Assembly (NCBI GenBank): GCA_964502775.1 | Contig: CAZCYE010000026.1 | Span: forward strand, 1 to 20,249 | Reading direction: 5' to 3' | Length of the DNA: 20,249 bases | From: CAZCYE01 sp964502775 | GTDB lineage: Bacteria; Actinomycetota; Acidimicrobiia; IMCC26256; PALSA-555 | Shown: positions 7,830-14,353 of the stretch, in pieces | Numbering within the stretch: position 1 is the stretch's first letter | How the letters are laid out: every line of letters begins with the position of its first letter | Translations under genes and position numbers: made by a program | The notes under the pieces: model-generated | What the model was told of the DNA's origin: nothing | Database searches by the model: none | The model's input: only the letters and a program-made list of their open reading frames with translations

Positions 7830-7929
7830 NNNNNNNNNNNNNNNNNNNNNNNNNNNNNNNNNNNNNNNNNNNNNNNNNNNNNNNNNNNNNNNNNNNNNNN
7901 NNNNNNNNNNNNNNNNNNNNNNNNNNNNN
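7830..7929. other. Assembly gap (100 N)
   Basis: Exactly 100 undetermined bases, a conventional scaffold-gap size, so the real distance between the GHKL-like gene and the carbonic anhydrase is unknown. The gap ends 21 bases before the carbonic anhydrase start, so any promoter or additional gene upstream of it is hidden. Confidence 0.98.
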
Positions 7930-7950
7930 TTTGCAGGCAGGAGGTACGCC

Positions 7951-8439
7951 ATGAGCGTGACTGACGAGCTGCTTCGCAACGCCGAGCGATACGCGGAGGC
8001 CTTCGACCGGGGCAGTCTGCCGATGCCTCCGGCCAAGCAGATCGCGGTCGTCGCCTGCATGGACGCACGCCTCAATGTCTACGGGCTGCTCGGCCTGAGC
8101 GAGGGCGACGCCCACGTGATCCGCAACGCAGGCGGTGTCGTGGCTGACGATGTGATCCGGTCCCTCGTCATCTCCCAGCGGCTGCTGGGCACCAACGAGA
8201 TCATCCTTGTCCACCACACCGACTGCGGGATGCTCACCTTCACCGACGACGCGGTGAAGACCCAGATCCAAGCGGACACCGGGATCCGGCCTCCGTTCGC
8301 CCTGGACGCTTTCGCCGACGTCGACGATGACGTCCGTCAGTCGATCGCTCGCATCCAGGCCAGCCCGTTTATCCCAAACAAGAACGTGCGTGGTTTCGTC
8401 TACCAGGTCGAGAACGGCACGCTTCAGGAAGTGGTGTGA
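7951..8439 (+). CDS. Beta-class carbonic anhydrase (Rv1284-like)
   Basis: A 162-residue protein catalysing reversible hydration of CO2 to bicarbonate in the cytoplasm. All zinc and catalytic elements of the beta class are present: CMDAR (Cys36 zinc ligand, Asp38, Arg40), HVIRNAGG (55-62) and HHTDCGM (His89 and Cys92 zinc ligands). Length and sequence match Mycobacterium tuberculosis Rv1284 (163 residues) along the whole protein, including PMPPxKxIAxVACMDARL and SLxISQRLLGTxEIIL. The ATG at 7951 has a clean ribosome site (GGAGGTACGCC-ATG). The upstream region is lost in the assembly gap. Confidence 0.95.
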   Translation: MSVTDELLRNAERYAEAFDRGSLPMPPAKQIAVVACMDARLNVYGLLGLSEGDAHVIRNAGGVVADDVIRSLVISQRLLGTNEIILVHHTDCGMLTFTDDAVKTQIQADTGIRPPFALDAFADVDDDVRQSIARIQASPFIPNKNVRGFVYQVENGTLQEVV

Positions 8440-8886
8440 GTCGAGGGCATCGTCGTCGACGCACCTGCCAAACAGGAACCCGACGACCGCAGGCGTCTTT
8501 CAGGTTCAGCCTGCTGTCGACACCAGATCGGGCTCCGTGCGTCACGCCGACCGCAGCCCGCGACAACAACCCTGGTCGGACTGCGGCGAGGCCTACGTCA
8601 ACGAAAAACACGGCCGAAGAGCTTCCCCGCCTCGCCCGTGACCTTCGACAGCCTGCATGAACCGATCGCTCTGGCACCAGCCCGAACTGGTCCCTCGCCG
8701 CTGCCCAGCGCCACCACAGATCGACCGGGCTTCTGGCTTCGCGATGCTCGGGCCGACGACCATTTCAAAATAGACACCAAGGCGCCAGTATTTCCCCTGG
8801 TCAAATTGAACCACGGCGCTGGGCGCCGCTCCCACTAGGGACCGGACCCGGAGGAAGCTTTCTCGGGGCTCCCTCTTCGTCGAGCC
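8440..8886. other. Intergenic region containing repeat copy B
   Basis: Between the carbonic anhydrase stop and the EF-Tu-domain module lie 447 bases with no supported gene. The open frames on both strands have no ribosome site or known domain. The right half (8690-8835) is dispersed-repeat copy B, and the EF-Tu-domain duplicated module begins about 18 bases after it. Confidence 0.5.
8690..8835 (+). repeat. Repeat copy B: 75-base block shared with copy C plus an IS21-like end
   Basis: 8690-8760 is similar to 13690-13760 (shared CTTCTGGCT, then CGCGATGCTCGGGCCGACGA). From GGGCCGACGACCATTTCAAA onward it instead matches 20050-20120 for about 80 bases, including ATTTCAAAATAGACACCA and CCCCTGGTCAA..GACCACGGCGC. 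The near-palindromic GGTCAAATTGAACC and the repeated TTCAAAATAGACACC are typical of IS21-type multi-repeat ends. The GPTTIS-encoding frame reads here as AMLGPTTISK then stop, but a one-base shift separates it from FWL upstream. Confidence 0.6.
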
Positions 8887-9205
8887 TCAGTCCCTCCGCA
8901 CCAGGTAGACGCGGTCGTGTTCCCGAGTGCGCTCGGCCACTTCGATGCCAACGCTGTCGCCCACCTTGGCCGAGTCGACCGGTGCGTGCTCGAGTTGCAT
9001 CGACTCGATCTTCTGCGTGAATTCCCCGGTGTGCCTGGCGACGCGGATGGTGTCGCCCAGGCGCAGCTCTCCTTCCGTGATCTCAACGATGGCGACGTGT
9101 GGCTTCCCGAAGTAGTGCGTCACCTTCCCGACGAGTTGCTCTCCCATGGTCGTGCTCCTCTCGGCGTGGAGCTGCATTGTCCCGCAGAAGCCAGCCACAG
9201 GCGCC
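8853..9205 (-). repeat. Duplicated module, copy 2 (EF-Tu-domain gene plus flanks)
   Basis: Counterpart of 1569-1835 and the better preserved of the two copies. The homology includes 40-50 non-coding bases upstream of the start codon, so the upstream boundary lies at about 9205, inside the 3' end of the flavoprotein reading frame. This gives a direct estimate of where the module joined that gene. Confidence 0.75.
8887..9147 (-). CDS. EF-Tu domain II-like small protein (translation elongation factor-like)
   Basis: An 86-residue protein opening MGEQLVGKVTHYFGKPHVAI. It matches the small stand-alone 'translation elongation factor-like' proteins, which are essentially a beta-barrel domain II of EF-Tu/IF2 without a GTPase domain. 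Typical motifs present are ELRLGDTIRVARHTGEFTQK, IESMQLEHAPV, KVGDSVGIEV and REHDRVYLV. The length fits the family (about 80-90 residues); function is unknown. The start is preceded by AGGAGCACGACC. The frame upstream of this ATG is open all the way into the flavoprotein gene, so it could be made as a free protein from its own start, as the tail of a fusion, or both. A decayed duplicate is at 1569-1778. Confidence 0.85.
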   Translation of the reverse strand: MGEQLVGKVTHYFGKPHVAIVEITEGELRLGDTIRVARHTGEFTQKIESMQLEHAPVDSAKVGDSVGIEVAERTREHDRVYLVRRD

Positions 9206-10455
9206 CGCACGAGCGATGCCGTGATCCACCGGCGGATGCGGCCGCGACTAGTGGCCACTCGACCGAAGCGCGCCGCGCTCGCTGCGACCGCTCGCGGTGG
9301 ACCGTGGACCGCGCCGTCGAGCAGGTCGTTCCAATATAGGGACCAGCCGCCGGCGATCGTCGATCCGACCATGGGCGCGGTGAGCACTCGCCCGAGGACC
9401 GAGACCGCCCTGGGGTGGCGGAGGAGCGTCGCGTGCGCGGTCGCGGTCGTCGTGCTGTAGGGCGCGTACGTCATCGCGAGGTGTGCCGTGTAGTGCTCGG
9501 CCGCGCGGGCGGGTGCGGCCAGGACGGCCTGGGCGGCGGCACGGCCGCTTCCCATGGCCTGGGAGATACCTTCGCCCTGGAGTGGGTTCACCAACCCGGC
9601 GGCGTCGCCGGTGAGCAGCACCCGCCCGCGGGCGGGGCGCGTGCCGACCATGCCCAGCTTGAGCCAGCCGCCGAGGATGGGTCCGGGAGTGGCGGCTTCG
9701 AGGAGCCCCAGCGCGCGGAGGGTGGCCATGAAGGCGGGGAGGTCGCGGGCGGCGGCCGCCGCTCCAGTGCGGTGGGACAACGTCCCGAGACCGAGGCCGA
9801 GGTTGGCACAGCCGTGAGGCCCGGGGAAGAGCCAGCCGTACCCGGGGAAGGCACGCCACGGCGCGGGTTCCCACAGCACGATGTGCGGCGCGTCGACGGG
9901 GGCGTGGAGGTAGGCGCGCACCGCGAAGCCCCAGAGCACCCGGTGGGGGTCGACGAGCTCGGCGGTCGCCGCGACATGACTGGAGGCGCCGTCGGCACCG
10001 ATGACGACGTCAGCACGAAGCTCGATGCCGGTGGCGAGCGTGAAACCCTCAAGTCCCGCGTCTCCGAAGAGCGGCGCTGCGGCACGGCCCAGGAACGGCT
10101 CGGCGCCGGCGGCGACCGCGGCGTCGTGAAGTGCCGCGTCGAGGTCGGCGCGGGGCAGCGCGAGGGCATGGCCCGGATAGGTGCGACCCGCGAAGCAGGG
10201 CAACCGGACCCGGCGTGCGGTGGGGCCGACCACGACCATGTCGCCGATCGGCACAGCACCTGGGACGCGGATGCCTAGGTCGTTGAGCAGCTGGACGCCG
10301 CGCGGTCCGACGAGGTCGCCGCACGCCTTGTCGCGCGGGAACCGGGCTTTGTCCACGAGCGCGACCCGGGCGCCGCCCCGGGCCAGGACGGTCGCCGCGA
10401 CGCTGCCGGCAGGCCCCGACCCGATGACTAGAACGTCGAAGCGCCTCGCGTTCAT
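8887..10455 (-). CDS. Geranylgeranyl-reductase/MenJ-family FAD oxidoreductase, in frame with a C-terminal EF-Tu-like domain
   Basis: From ATG 10455 the frame gives 522 residues. Residues 1-~425 are a GGR-family flavoprotein: FAD-binding DVLVIGSGPAG, the FPRDKACGD segment (Cys45), the substrate-site motif PGYGWLFP (204-211, family PxxYxWxFP) and a second FAD motif GDAAGLVNPLQGEGI (283-297). Such enzymes reduce isoprenoid double bonds, for example on menaquinone (MenJ), at the membrane. There is no stop codon where such proteins (about 400-430 residues) normally end; the frame runs through RAPVAGFCGTMQLHAERSTT into MGEQLVGKVTHYF, the EF-Tu-like module. The homology of the duplicated module starts near 9205, so the native stop was probably lost there. 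Ribosome site AAGGAG precedes the ATG; the gene is divergent from the UbiE-like gene, 60 bases away. Confidence 0.85.
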   Translation of the reverse strand: MNARRFDVLVIGSGPAGSVAATVLARGGARVALVDKARFPRDKACGDLVGPRGVQLLNDLGIRVPGAVPIGDMVVVGPTARRVRLPCFAGRTYPGHALALPRADLDAALHDAAVAAGAEPFLGRAAAPLFGDAGLEGFTLATGIELRADVVIGADGASSHVAATAELVDPHRVLWGFAVRAYLHAPVDAPHIVLWEPAPWRAFPGYGWLFPGPHGCANLGLGLGTLSHRTGAAAAARDLPAFMATLRALGLLEAATPGPILGGWLKLGMVGTRPARGRVLLTGDAAGLVNPLQGEGISQAMGSGRAAAQAVLAAPARAAEHYTAHLAMTYAPYSTTTATAHATLLRHPRAVSVLGRVLTAPMVGSTIAGGWSLYWNDLLDGAVHGPPRAVAASAARFGRVATSRGRIRRWITASLVRAPVAGFCGTMQLHAERSTTMGEQLVGKVTHYFGKPHVAIVEITEGELRLGDTIRVARHTGEFTQKIESMQLEHAPVDSAKVGDSVGIEVAERTREHDRVYLVRRD

Positions 10456-10515
10456 CAGGTCTCCTTCACCGCGAAAAAACGTAGGGTTGGCGCGCCCCCG
10501 GGCGAGAGGCGTCTG
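10456..10515. promoter_or_regulatory. Divergent promoter interval between flavoprotein and methyltransferase genes
   Basis: Only 60 bases separate the two divergent starts, so both promoters must overlap in or beyond this interval. It contains an A-rich CGAAAAAACGTAGGGTTGG stretch and the flavoprotein ribosome site. I cannot assign -35/-10 boxes with confidence. The arrangement suggests co-regulation of the two quinone-type genes. Confidence 0.35.
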
Positions 10516-11247
10516 ATGCAGTTGTCGACACCCAGCGATCCCAACCGCTTCGCGCAGGCACTCTTCGACGGGCTCCCCGACCGCTACGACGTGCTGGCAG
10601 AGGTCCTCTCGCTCGGCCAGAACCGCCGCTGGCGGCGTGCGATGGTCGACCGCATCGTACCGATCGCCCCCGGGCGCGTGCTCGACGTCGCCACCGGCAC
10701 CGCCGGCGTCGCGCTCCAGCTCAGCCGGCGGACGCCCGCGTTTGTCGCCGGCCTCGACCTGACCGAGGCGATGTTGCGCCGCGGCCAGGCCAACGTCGCC
10801 GCCGCGGGAATGCAGGACCGCGTGCAGCTGATGGCCGGTCGGGCCGAGCAGCTCCCCTTCCCCGACGAAACCTTCGACGCGCTCACGTTCACGTACCTCC
10901 TGCGCTACGTTTCGGAGCCCGCTGCGACGCTGCGCGAGCTCGTGCGGGTCCTCAAGCCCGGTGCGCCCATGGTCAACCTTGAGTTCCTCGTCCCCCGTCA
11001 CGCGCTCTGGCGCACGGCCTGGTGGCTCTACACCCGGCTCGTCCTGCCGGTCGCCGGCGCCCTCGGTGGGCGCCGTTGGATCGCGGTCGGCCGTTTCCTC
11101 GGGCCAAACATCTCCGCGCACTACCGCCGGTATCCCCTCGCCTGGACGGTCCAGGCCTGGCGGGACGCGGGCATCACCGATGTCGGCGTGCGCGAGATGA
11201 GCTTGGGCGGCGGACTCGTGATGTGGGGAACCAAAGCCAGTGGCTAA
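10516..11247 (+). CDS. UbiE/MenG-type SAM-dependent methyltransferase
   Basis: A 243-residue class I methyltransferase of the UbiE/COQ5 family. FDGLPDRYDVLAEVLSLGQN and RRWRRAMVDRI are the typical UbiE opening (normally FxxIAxxYDxLNxxxSxGxxxxWR). Motif I is RVLDVATGTAGVALQLS (about 54-70), and later motifs are AEQLPFPDETFDALTFTYLLRYV and RVLKPGAPMVNLEF. The C-terminal GRFLGPNISAHYRRYPLAWT corresponds to the usual 'ISxxxxAYxYLPxS' region. The expected reaction is C-methylation of a demethylquinone, such as demethylmenaquinone. It is divergent from the GGR-type flavoprotein and overlaps the following membrane-protein gene by 8 bases. Some divergence from housekeeping MenG leaves the exact substrate open. 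Confidence 0.85.
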   Translation: MQLSTPSDPNRFAQALFDGLPDRYDVLAEVLSLGQNRRWRRAMVDRIVPIAPGRVLDVATGTAGVALQLSRRTPAFVAGLDLTEAMLRRGQANVAAAGMQDRVQLMAGRAEQLPFPDETFDALTFTYLLRYVSEPAATLRELVRVLKPGAPMVNLEFLVPRHALWRTAWWLYTRLVLPVAGALGGRRWIAVGRFLGPNISAHYRRYPLAWTVQAWRDAGITDVGVREMSLGGGLVMWGTKASG

Positions 11248-11974
11248 CCGCGACGGGCGGCCCGCCTACTACGCGGCTGCGCCAGGCGGCTTACGCGACT
11301 GGTGGACGCTCCTCCATCCGCCGTACACGCTCTGGCACCTCTCGTACGTGGTCATCGGAGCCTCACTGGCACCACACGTCGACGGCGTCCGGCTGCTCGC
11401 GTCGGTGCTCGCCTTCTTCGCCGCAGTCGGTGTCGCTGCCCACACGCTCGACGAGCTCCACGGACGCCCATTGCGCACCCGCATCCCCGACGCCGCCCTG
11501 GTCGCGGCGACGGCTGGCGGTCTCCTTGTGGCCCTGGGGCTCGGCATCGCCGGTCTTTCGCGGGTGGGGTGGGTGCTGATGCCGTTCATCGTCGTCGGTC
11601 CGATCCTCGTGCTCGGGTACAGCCTCGAGCTGCTCAACGGGCGCCTGCATACGGATGCGGGCTTTGCGCTGTCATGGGGCACGTTTCCGGTGCTCACCGG
11701 CTATGTCGCCCAGACCGGACGCGTCGGCGTCGCCGCGCTGGTCGCGGGGGTCGGCGCGTTCGCGCTCTCACACGCGCAGCGCAGCCTCAGCACGCCGGCC
11801 CGCCTCATCCGCCGCCGCGCCACGAGCGTTGAGGGATCGCTCACGCTCGACGACGGCACCGTCCGAGTGATCGACGAACACGCGCTGCTCGCTCCCCTGG
11901 AGCGGGCTCTGCGATCGCTGTCGTGGAGCGTCGTCGCGTTCGCCGCCGCGCTCGCGATCGCCCGCTTGACCTGA
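11240..11974 (+). CDS. UbiA-like integral membrane protein
   Basis: A 244-residue membrane protein with about six hydrophobic segments, starting at GTG 11240 inside the 3' end of the methyltransferase gene (8-base overlap, so translational coupling). The general pattern recalls the UbiA prenyltransferase superfamily: an opening LRDWWTLLHPPYTLWHLSYV, AAHTLDELHGRPLRTRIPDA after the second segment, and SWGTFPVLTGYVAQTGR. However, the canonical NDxxDxxxD Mg-diphosphate motif is reduced to LDELHGRPL and the second Asp motif is missing, so catalysis is uncertain. A polar insert (RLIRRRATSVEGSLTLDDG) precedes the last segment. With UbiE- and GGR-type neighbours, a role in isoprenoid quinone or lipid biosynthesis is the best inference. 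Confidence 0.6.
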   Translation: MANRDGRPAYYAAAPGGLRDWWTLLHPPYTLWHLSYVVIGASLAPHVDGVRLLASVLAFFAAVGVAAHTLDELHGRPLRTRIPDAALVAATAGGLLVALGLGIAGLSRVGWVLMPFIVVGPILVLGYSLELLNGRLHTDAGFALSWGTFPVLTGYVAQTGRVGVAALVAGVGAFALSHAQRSLSTPARLIRRRATSVEGSLTLDDGTVRVIDEHALLAPLERALRSLSWSVVAFAAALAIARLT

Positions 11975-11976
11975 GA

Positions 11977-12008
11977 ACCCGGGGCGTCACGCTGGGTCCG
12001 TCGGACTC
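11977..12008. terminator. Possible bidirectional hairpin between convergent genes
   Basis: The 37-base gap between two convergent stops contains ACCC-GGG-GCG-TCA-CGC-T-GGGT (11977-11997) and an overlapping GTCC-GTC-GGAC (11996-12006). Both can fold into short GC hairpins. No T-tract follows on either strand, so an intrinsic terminator is not proven. Confidence 0.3.
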
Positions 12009-12011
12009 GAC

Positions 12012-12911
12012 TCAGCGGTAATGCCGGTCCAGCTCCGACGCGTACACGCGGCCCACCTCGTCGGTATGCCGCGCTAGCCACTCGCTCACGCGCCGGGCGC
12101 CCGTGGCGGGACCATTGGTGGCGACAAGCCCATCCATCAAGCCCCGAAGCTCAGCGTAGGTGAGGAGCACATCACGAACGAGTGCGCCCAGCACCTTCGC
12201 GAAGACGAGGGCGACGCGCGGGTCGACGTGCACGATCCGAGGGCGGCGGCCCACGGCCTGCGCGATCAGGCGCACCAGCGCCTCGAATGTGTAGGTCTCG
12301 GGCCCGACGGCGTCGACGACGAGATCCTTTTCACGGTGACCGGCGTCGACCGCGAGCGCGGCCACGTCGTCGACGTGAACCAGCCGAATCGGGTAGCTCC
12401 CTGACCCGGCGACGGCGAACACCGGCAGTCGGCGCAACAACCATGCGATGTTGTTGATGAAGATGTCGTTCCCGCCGAACAACACCGCGGGCCGGATGAT
12501 CGCGTGGGACAACGACGACCCGGTCACCGCCTGCTCGGCAAGCGCCTTCCCCCGGAAGTAGCCCAGGTCCGACGATGTCGGATTCGTGATACTGATGTGC
12601 ACGATTCGGCGCACCTCGGCCTCTTGTGCCGCCTCGATCAGAACCTTGGTGCGCACCACCGCTCGGTCGAACGACACTGGCCCGCGGGCGAACCGCACCC
12701 AGTAGGTGTTGTAGAGCACATCTGCTCCGCGCAGGCTGCCGACCAGCGCCGATCGATCGTCGAAAGCCAGCGGCGCGACGCTCACCAGGTGACCAAATGG
12801 ATTCGGCCGATCCGGGTGCCCGGTCAGCGTGCGAACGACGTGGCCCGCGCGCAACAGCCGCTGGGTGATGAACCGACCCGTGTAGCTGAATGCGCCCGTA
12901 ACGACATCCAT
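12012..12911 (-). CDS. NAD(P)-binding NmrA/NDUFA9-like atypical SDR protein
   Basis: A 299-residue Rossmann-fold protein. The nucleotide-binding start is MDVVTGAFSYTGRFITQRLL (a variant of the TGATGxxGR motif), followed by GADVLYNTYWVRF, the SDR strand RRIVHISITNPTSSDLGYFR with a shifted Tyr/Lys region (YFRGKALAEQ), SHAIIRPAVLFGG, and YPIRLVHVDDVAALAVDA. This matches the extended/atypical SDRs related to complex I subunit NDUFA9 and NmrA. These proteins often bind NAD(P) without catalysis, and homologues occur near quinone genes. The start at 12911 lies 16 bases after the stop of the chorismate-lyase-like gene, so the two form an operon. The substrate cannot be told. Confidence 0.82.
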   Translation of the reverse strand: MDVVTGAFSYTGRFITQRLLRAGHVVRTLTGHPDRPNPFGHLVSVAPLAFDDRSALVGSLRGADVLYNTYWVRFARGPVSFDRAVVRTKVLIEAAQEAEVRRIVHISITNPTSSDLGYFRGKALAEQAVTGSSLSHAIIRPAVLFGGNDIFINNIAWLLRRLPVFAVAGSGSYPIRLVHVDDVAALAVDAGHREKDLVVDAVGPETYTFEALVRLIAQAVGRRPRIVHVDPRVALVFAKVLGALVRDVLLTYAELRGLMDGLVATNGPATGARRVSEWLARHTDEVGRVYASELDRHYR

Positions 12912-12927
12912 CCGGTAGCCCAGCGGC

Positions 12928-13380
12928 TCACATGCCGTCGCCGTAGAGCACCTCGGGGAAAACCTCCCGGATCCGGAGGGAGAAGCCGTCGCCCCACAGA
13001 CGGTAGACGCGCCAAAACCGGCCAGTGTTCTGCCCGACCTCCTCCAGCGCGAACCAGGTCGGCACCCCAAGCATCGCCGAGATCTGCCCCAGGCCCACCT
13101 TGCCCTCGAGCATCAACCGCCGGACCTCCGGGTCGGTCACCCGAGCCTCGCTGACGGCATGACACACCACCACGGGCCCGGTCGCGCACACGAGGTCGAC
13201 CTCGCGGAGCAGGAAGCCGTCAGACTCCTCTTGGTGCACAAGCTCGATCGTGACCGGCGCACCGAAGAACGCCGACAGCGTTCCCTGGAGGGTGCCCGCC
13301 GTTGCCAGGAGCACACGTCGCAATGGGCTGAACCCGTAGAGCTTCTCGACAACGGCATCCAGATCGATGGTCTCTGCCAC
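12928..13380 (-). CDS. UbiC-like chorismate pyruvate-lyase family protein
   Basis: A 150-residue protein (GTG start, GAGGGGG about 9 bases upstream). The alignable features of UbiC/DUF98 lyases are in order: FGAPVTIELVHQEE, the active-site strand FLLREVDLV (Arg59, corresponding to Arg76 of E. coli UbiC in LREILL), LMLEGKVGLGQISAML (UbiC: LGKTPLGRYLF), FWRVYRLWGDGFSLRI, and the C-terminal REVFPEVLY whose Glu139 corresponds to Glu155 in TELFLP. The expected reaction is chorismate to 4-hydroxybenzoate plus pyruvate. It forms an operon with the NDUFA9-like gene and faces the UbiE/UbiA-like genes. This family is uncommon in actinobacteria outside mycobacterial 4-hydroxybenzoate/phenolic lipid pathways (Rv2949c); the activity is inferred from motifs. 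Confidence 0.7.
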   Translation of the reverse strand: MAETIDLDAVVEKLYGFSPLRRVLLATAGTLQGTLSAFFGAPVTIELVHQEESDGFLLREVDLVCATGPVVVCHAVSEARVTDPEVRRLMLEGKVGLGQISAMLGVPTWFALEEVGQNTGRFWRVYRLWGDGFSLRIREVFPEVLYGDGM

Positions 13381-13742
13381 AAGCCGTTCCCCCTCATGAC
13401 GTCACCGGACTTCGCCCGACAACTCAAGGCTGTTCACCACAATTCGACGCGCCTGAACATCCGTCAGATTCGATCCTGACAGGCAGGACCACTACCGGCA
13501 ACGGCTCATACCCACAAGCTCGACACTCTCGGTCCCTCTTCTTCAGCATCGCACCGAGGTCGCGGTCCGTCTCAGTTGAAAGGAGAGACAAGACACGCAA
13601 GGTCGCAGACTGCCGTGACTTTCTCAGATCGCTCACCGAGGAAGCCACGCCCTCTTAGCGTCCCCCTGCGAGCCAGAACCAACGATCGGCTCCCTCGTTA
13701 GGTGCCAAGCCCGCTACAGATCACCCGACTTCTGGCTCCGCG
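13381..13742. other. Intergenic stretch upstream of the chorismate-lyase operon, with repeat copy C at its end
   Basis: This 362-base interval has no supported gene. Base composition is less GC-biased than the neighbouring genes. It should contain the promoter of the minus-strand UbiC-like operon, but no convincing -35/-10 pair is visible. Its right end (13690-13742) belongs to the dispersed repeat. Confidence 0.4.
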
Positions 13743-13762
13743 ATGCTCGGGCCGACGATGTT
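13690..13762 (+). repeat. Repeat copy C, fused to a truncated gene
   Basis: Similar to 8690-8762: both contain GCC..CACAGATC-ACCCG-CTTCTGGCT followed by CGCGATGCTCGGGCCGACGA. At the end of the shared core the sequence switches from the IS21-like end (copy B) to the body of a TIGR03086-type gene, so the core is exactly at a rearrangement junction. Confidence 0.6.
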
Positions 13763-14174
13763 CGCCGCGAGCTTCCGGGATGAAGCGGTTCAGGGCGGCG
13801 GCGAGGGTGGGATGCTCGACGTGCTCGGTGACGACCCCGCGGCCGCGTGGGCGCGAGTGATCGCGGAATTCAAGTCATCGGCGGACGCGCCCGGCGCGAT
13901 GGAGCGCGACGTCACCCTGCCGTTCGCGACGCTCCCGGCGCAGGTCGCGCTCGACATCGCAAAGTTCGACCTCCTCGTCCACGCCTGGGATCTCGCGAGT
14001 GCGACCGGCCAGCCCTTTGACCCGCCAGCGGACGTGGTCGCCAACGCTCGCGCCACGGCCGAGACGATCGTCGGCGGTCTCCGCGACGGCGACACCTTCC
14101 GGGATGCGATCGAAGCACCCGCTGACGCGAGCCCGATCGACCAGCTCGCGGCCTACAGCGGTCGTAGCGTCTGA
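13743..14174 (+). pseudogene. 5'-truncated TIGR03086/maleylpyruvate isomerase-like protein
   Basis: The frame from ATG 13743 gives 143 residues. The body matches the C-terminal two-thirds of TIGR03086 family proteins (DinB/mycothiol-dependent maleylpyruvate isomerase-like metal-binding proteins, usually ~190-200 residues): AAAWARVIAEFKSSADAPGA, LPFATLPAQVALDIAKFDLL followed by VHAWDLASATG (the conserved His of the second metal site), and a C-terminal SPIDQLAAYSGR. The N-terminal ~50 residues, which carry the WTVRxLxNH motif and the first metal-ligand His, are missing, replaced by the dispersed-repeat core at 13740-13762. No ribosome site precedes the ATG. It is probably a dead remnant, although the remaining frame is intact. 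Confidence 0.7.
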
Positions 14175-14298
14175 ACAACCTCGTCGACCCGACAATCCGG
14201 ACGGTACCCGGAGAACCGCTCGAGCGTGTTGTTACCTAGCCCGGCCGGATTTATCGACCGAGCAAGCGCGGAAATGTCACGTGGGCTCCTCAAGGCGC

Positions 14299-14328
14299 CC
14301 TTGTCACGGCAGAATGCGCGTCACAAGG
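14299..14328. terminator. 30-base dyad between convergent genes
   Basis: CCTTGTCACG (14299-14308) and CGTCACAAGG (14319-14328) are inverted repeats with one C-C mismatch around a 10-base loop. The dyad lies 26 bases beyond the osmC stop and downstream of the truncated TIGR03086 gene, a good position for a bidirectional terminator. There is no T-run. A protein-binding dyad is an alternative. Confidence 0.4.
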
Positions 14329-14353
14329 TCGCGGTAGCGGTGCTGATGCGCAC

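Noticed and set aside
8638..8838. Small plus-strand frame containing FWLRDARADDHF
   Set aside because: It reads the repeat in a shifted frame compared with copies A and E; no ribosome site.
10456..11121. Extension of the flavoprotein frame upstream of ATG 10455
   Set aside because: It lies antisense to the well-supported UbiE-like gene, and the FAD-binding start with an AAGGAG site at 10455 is decisive.
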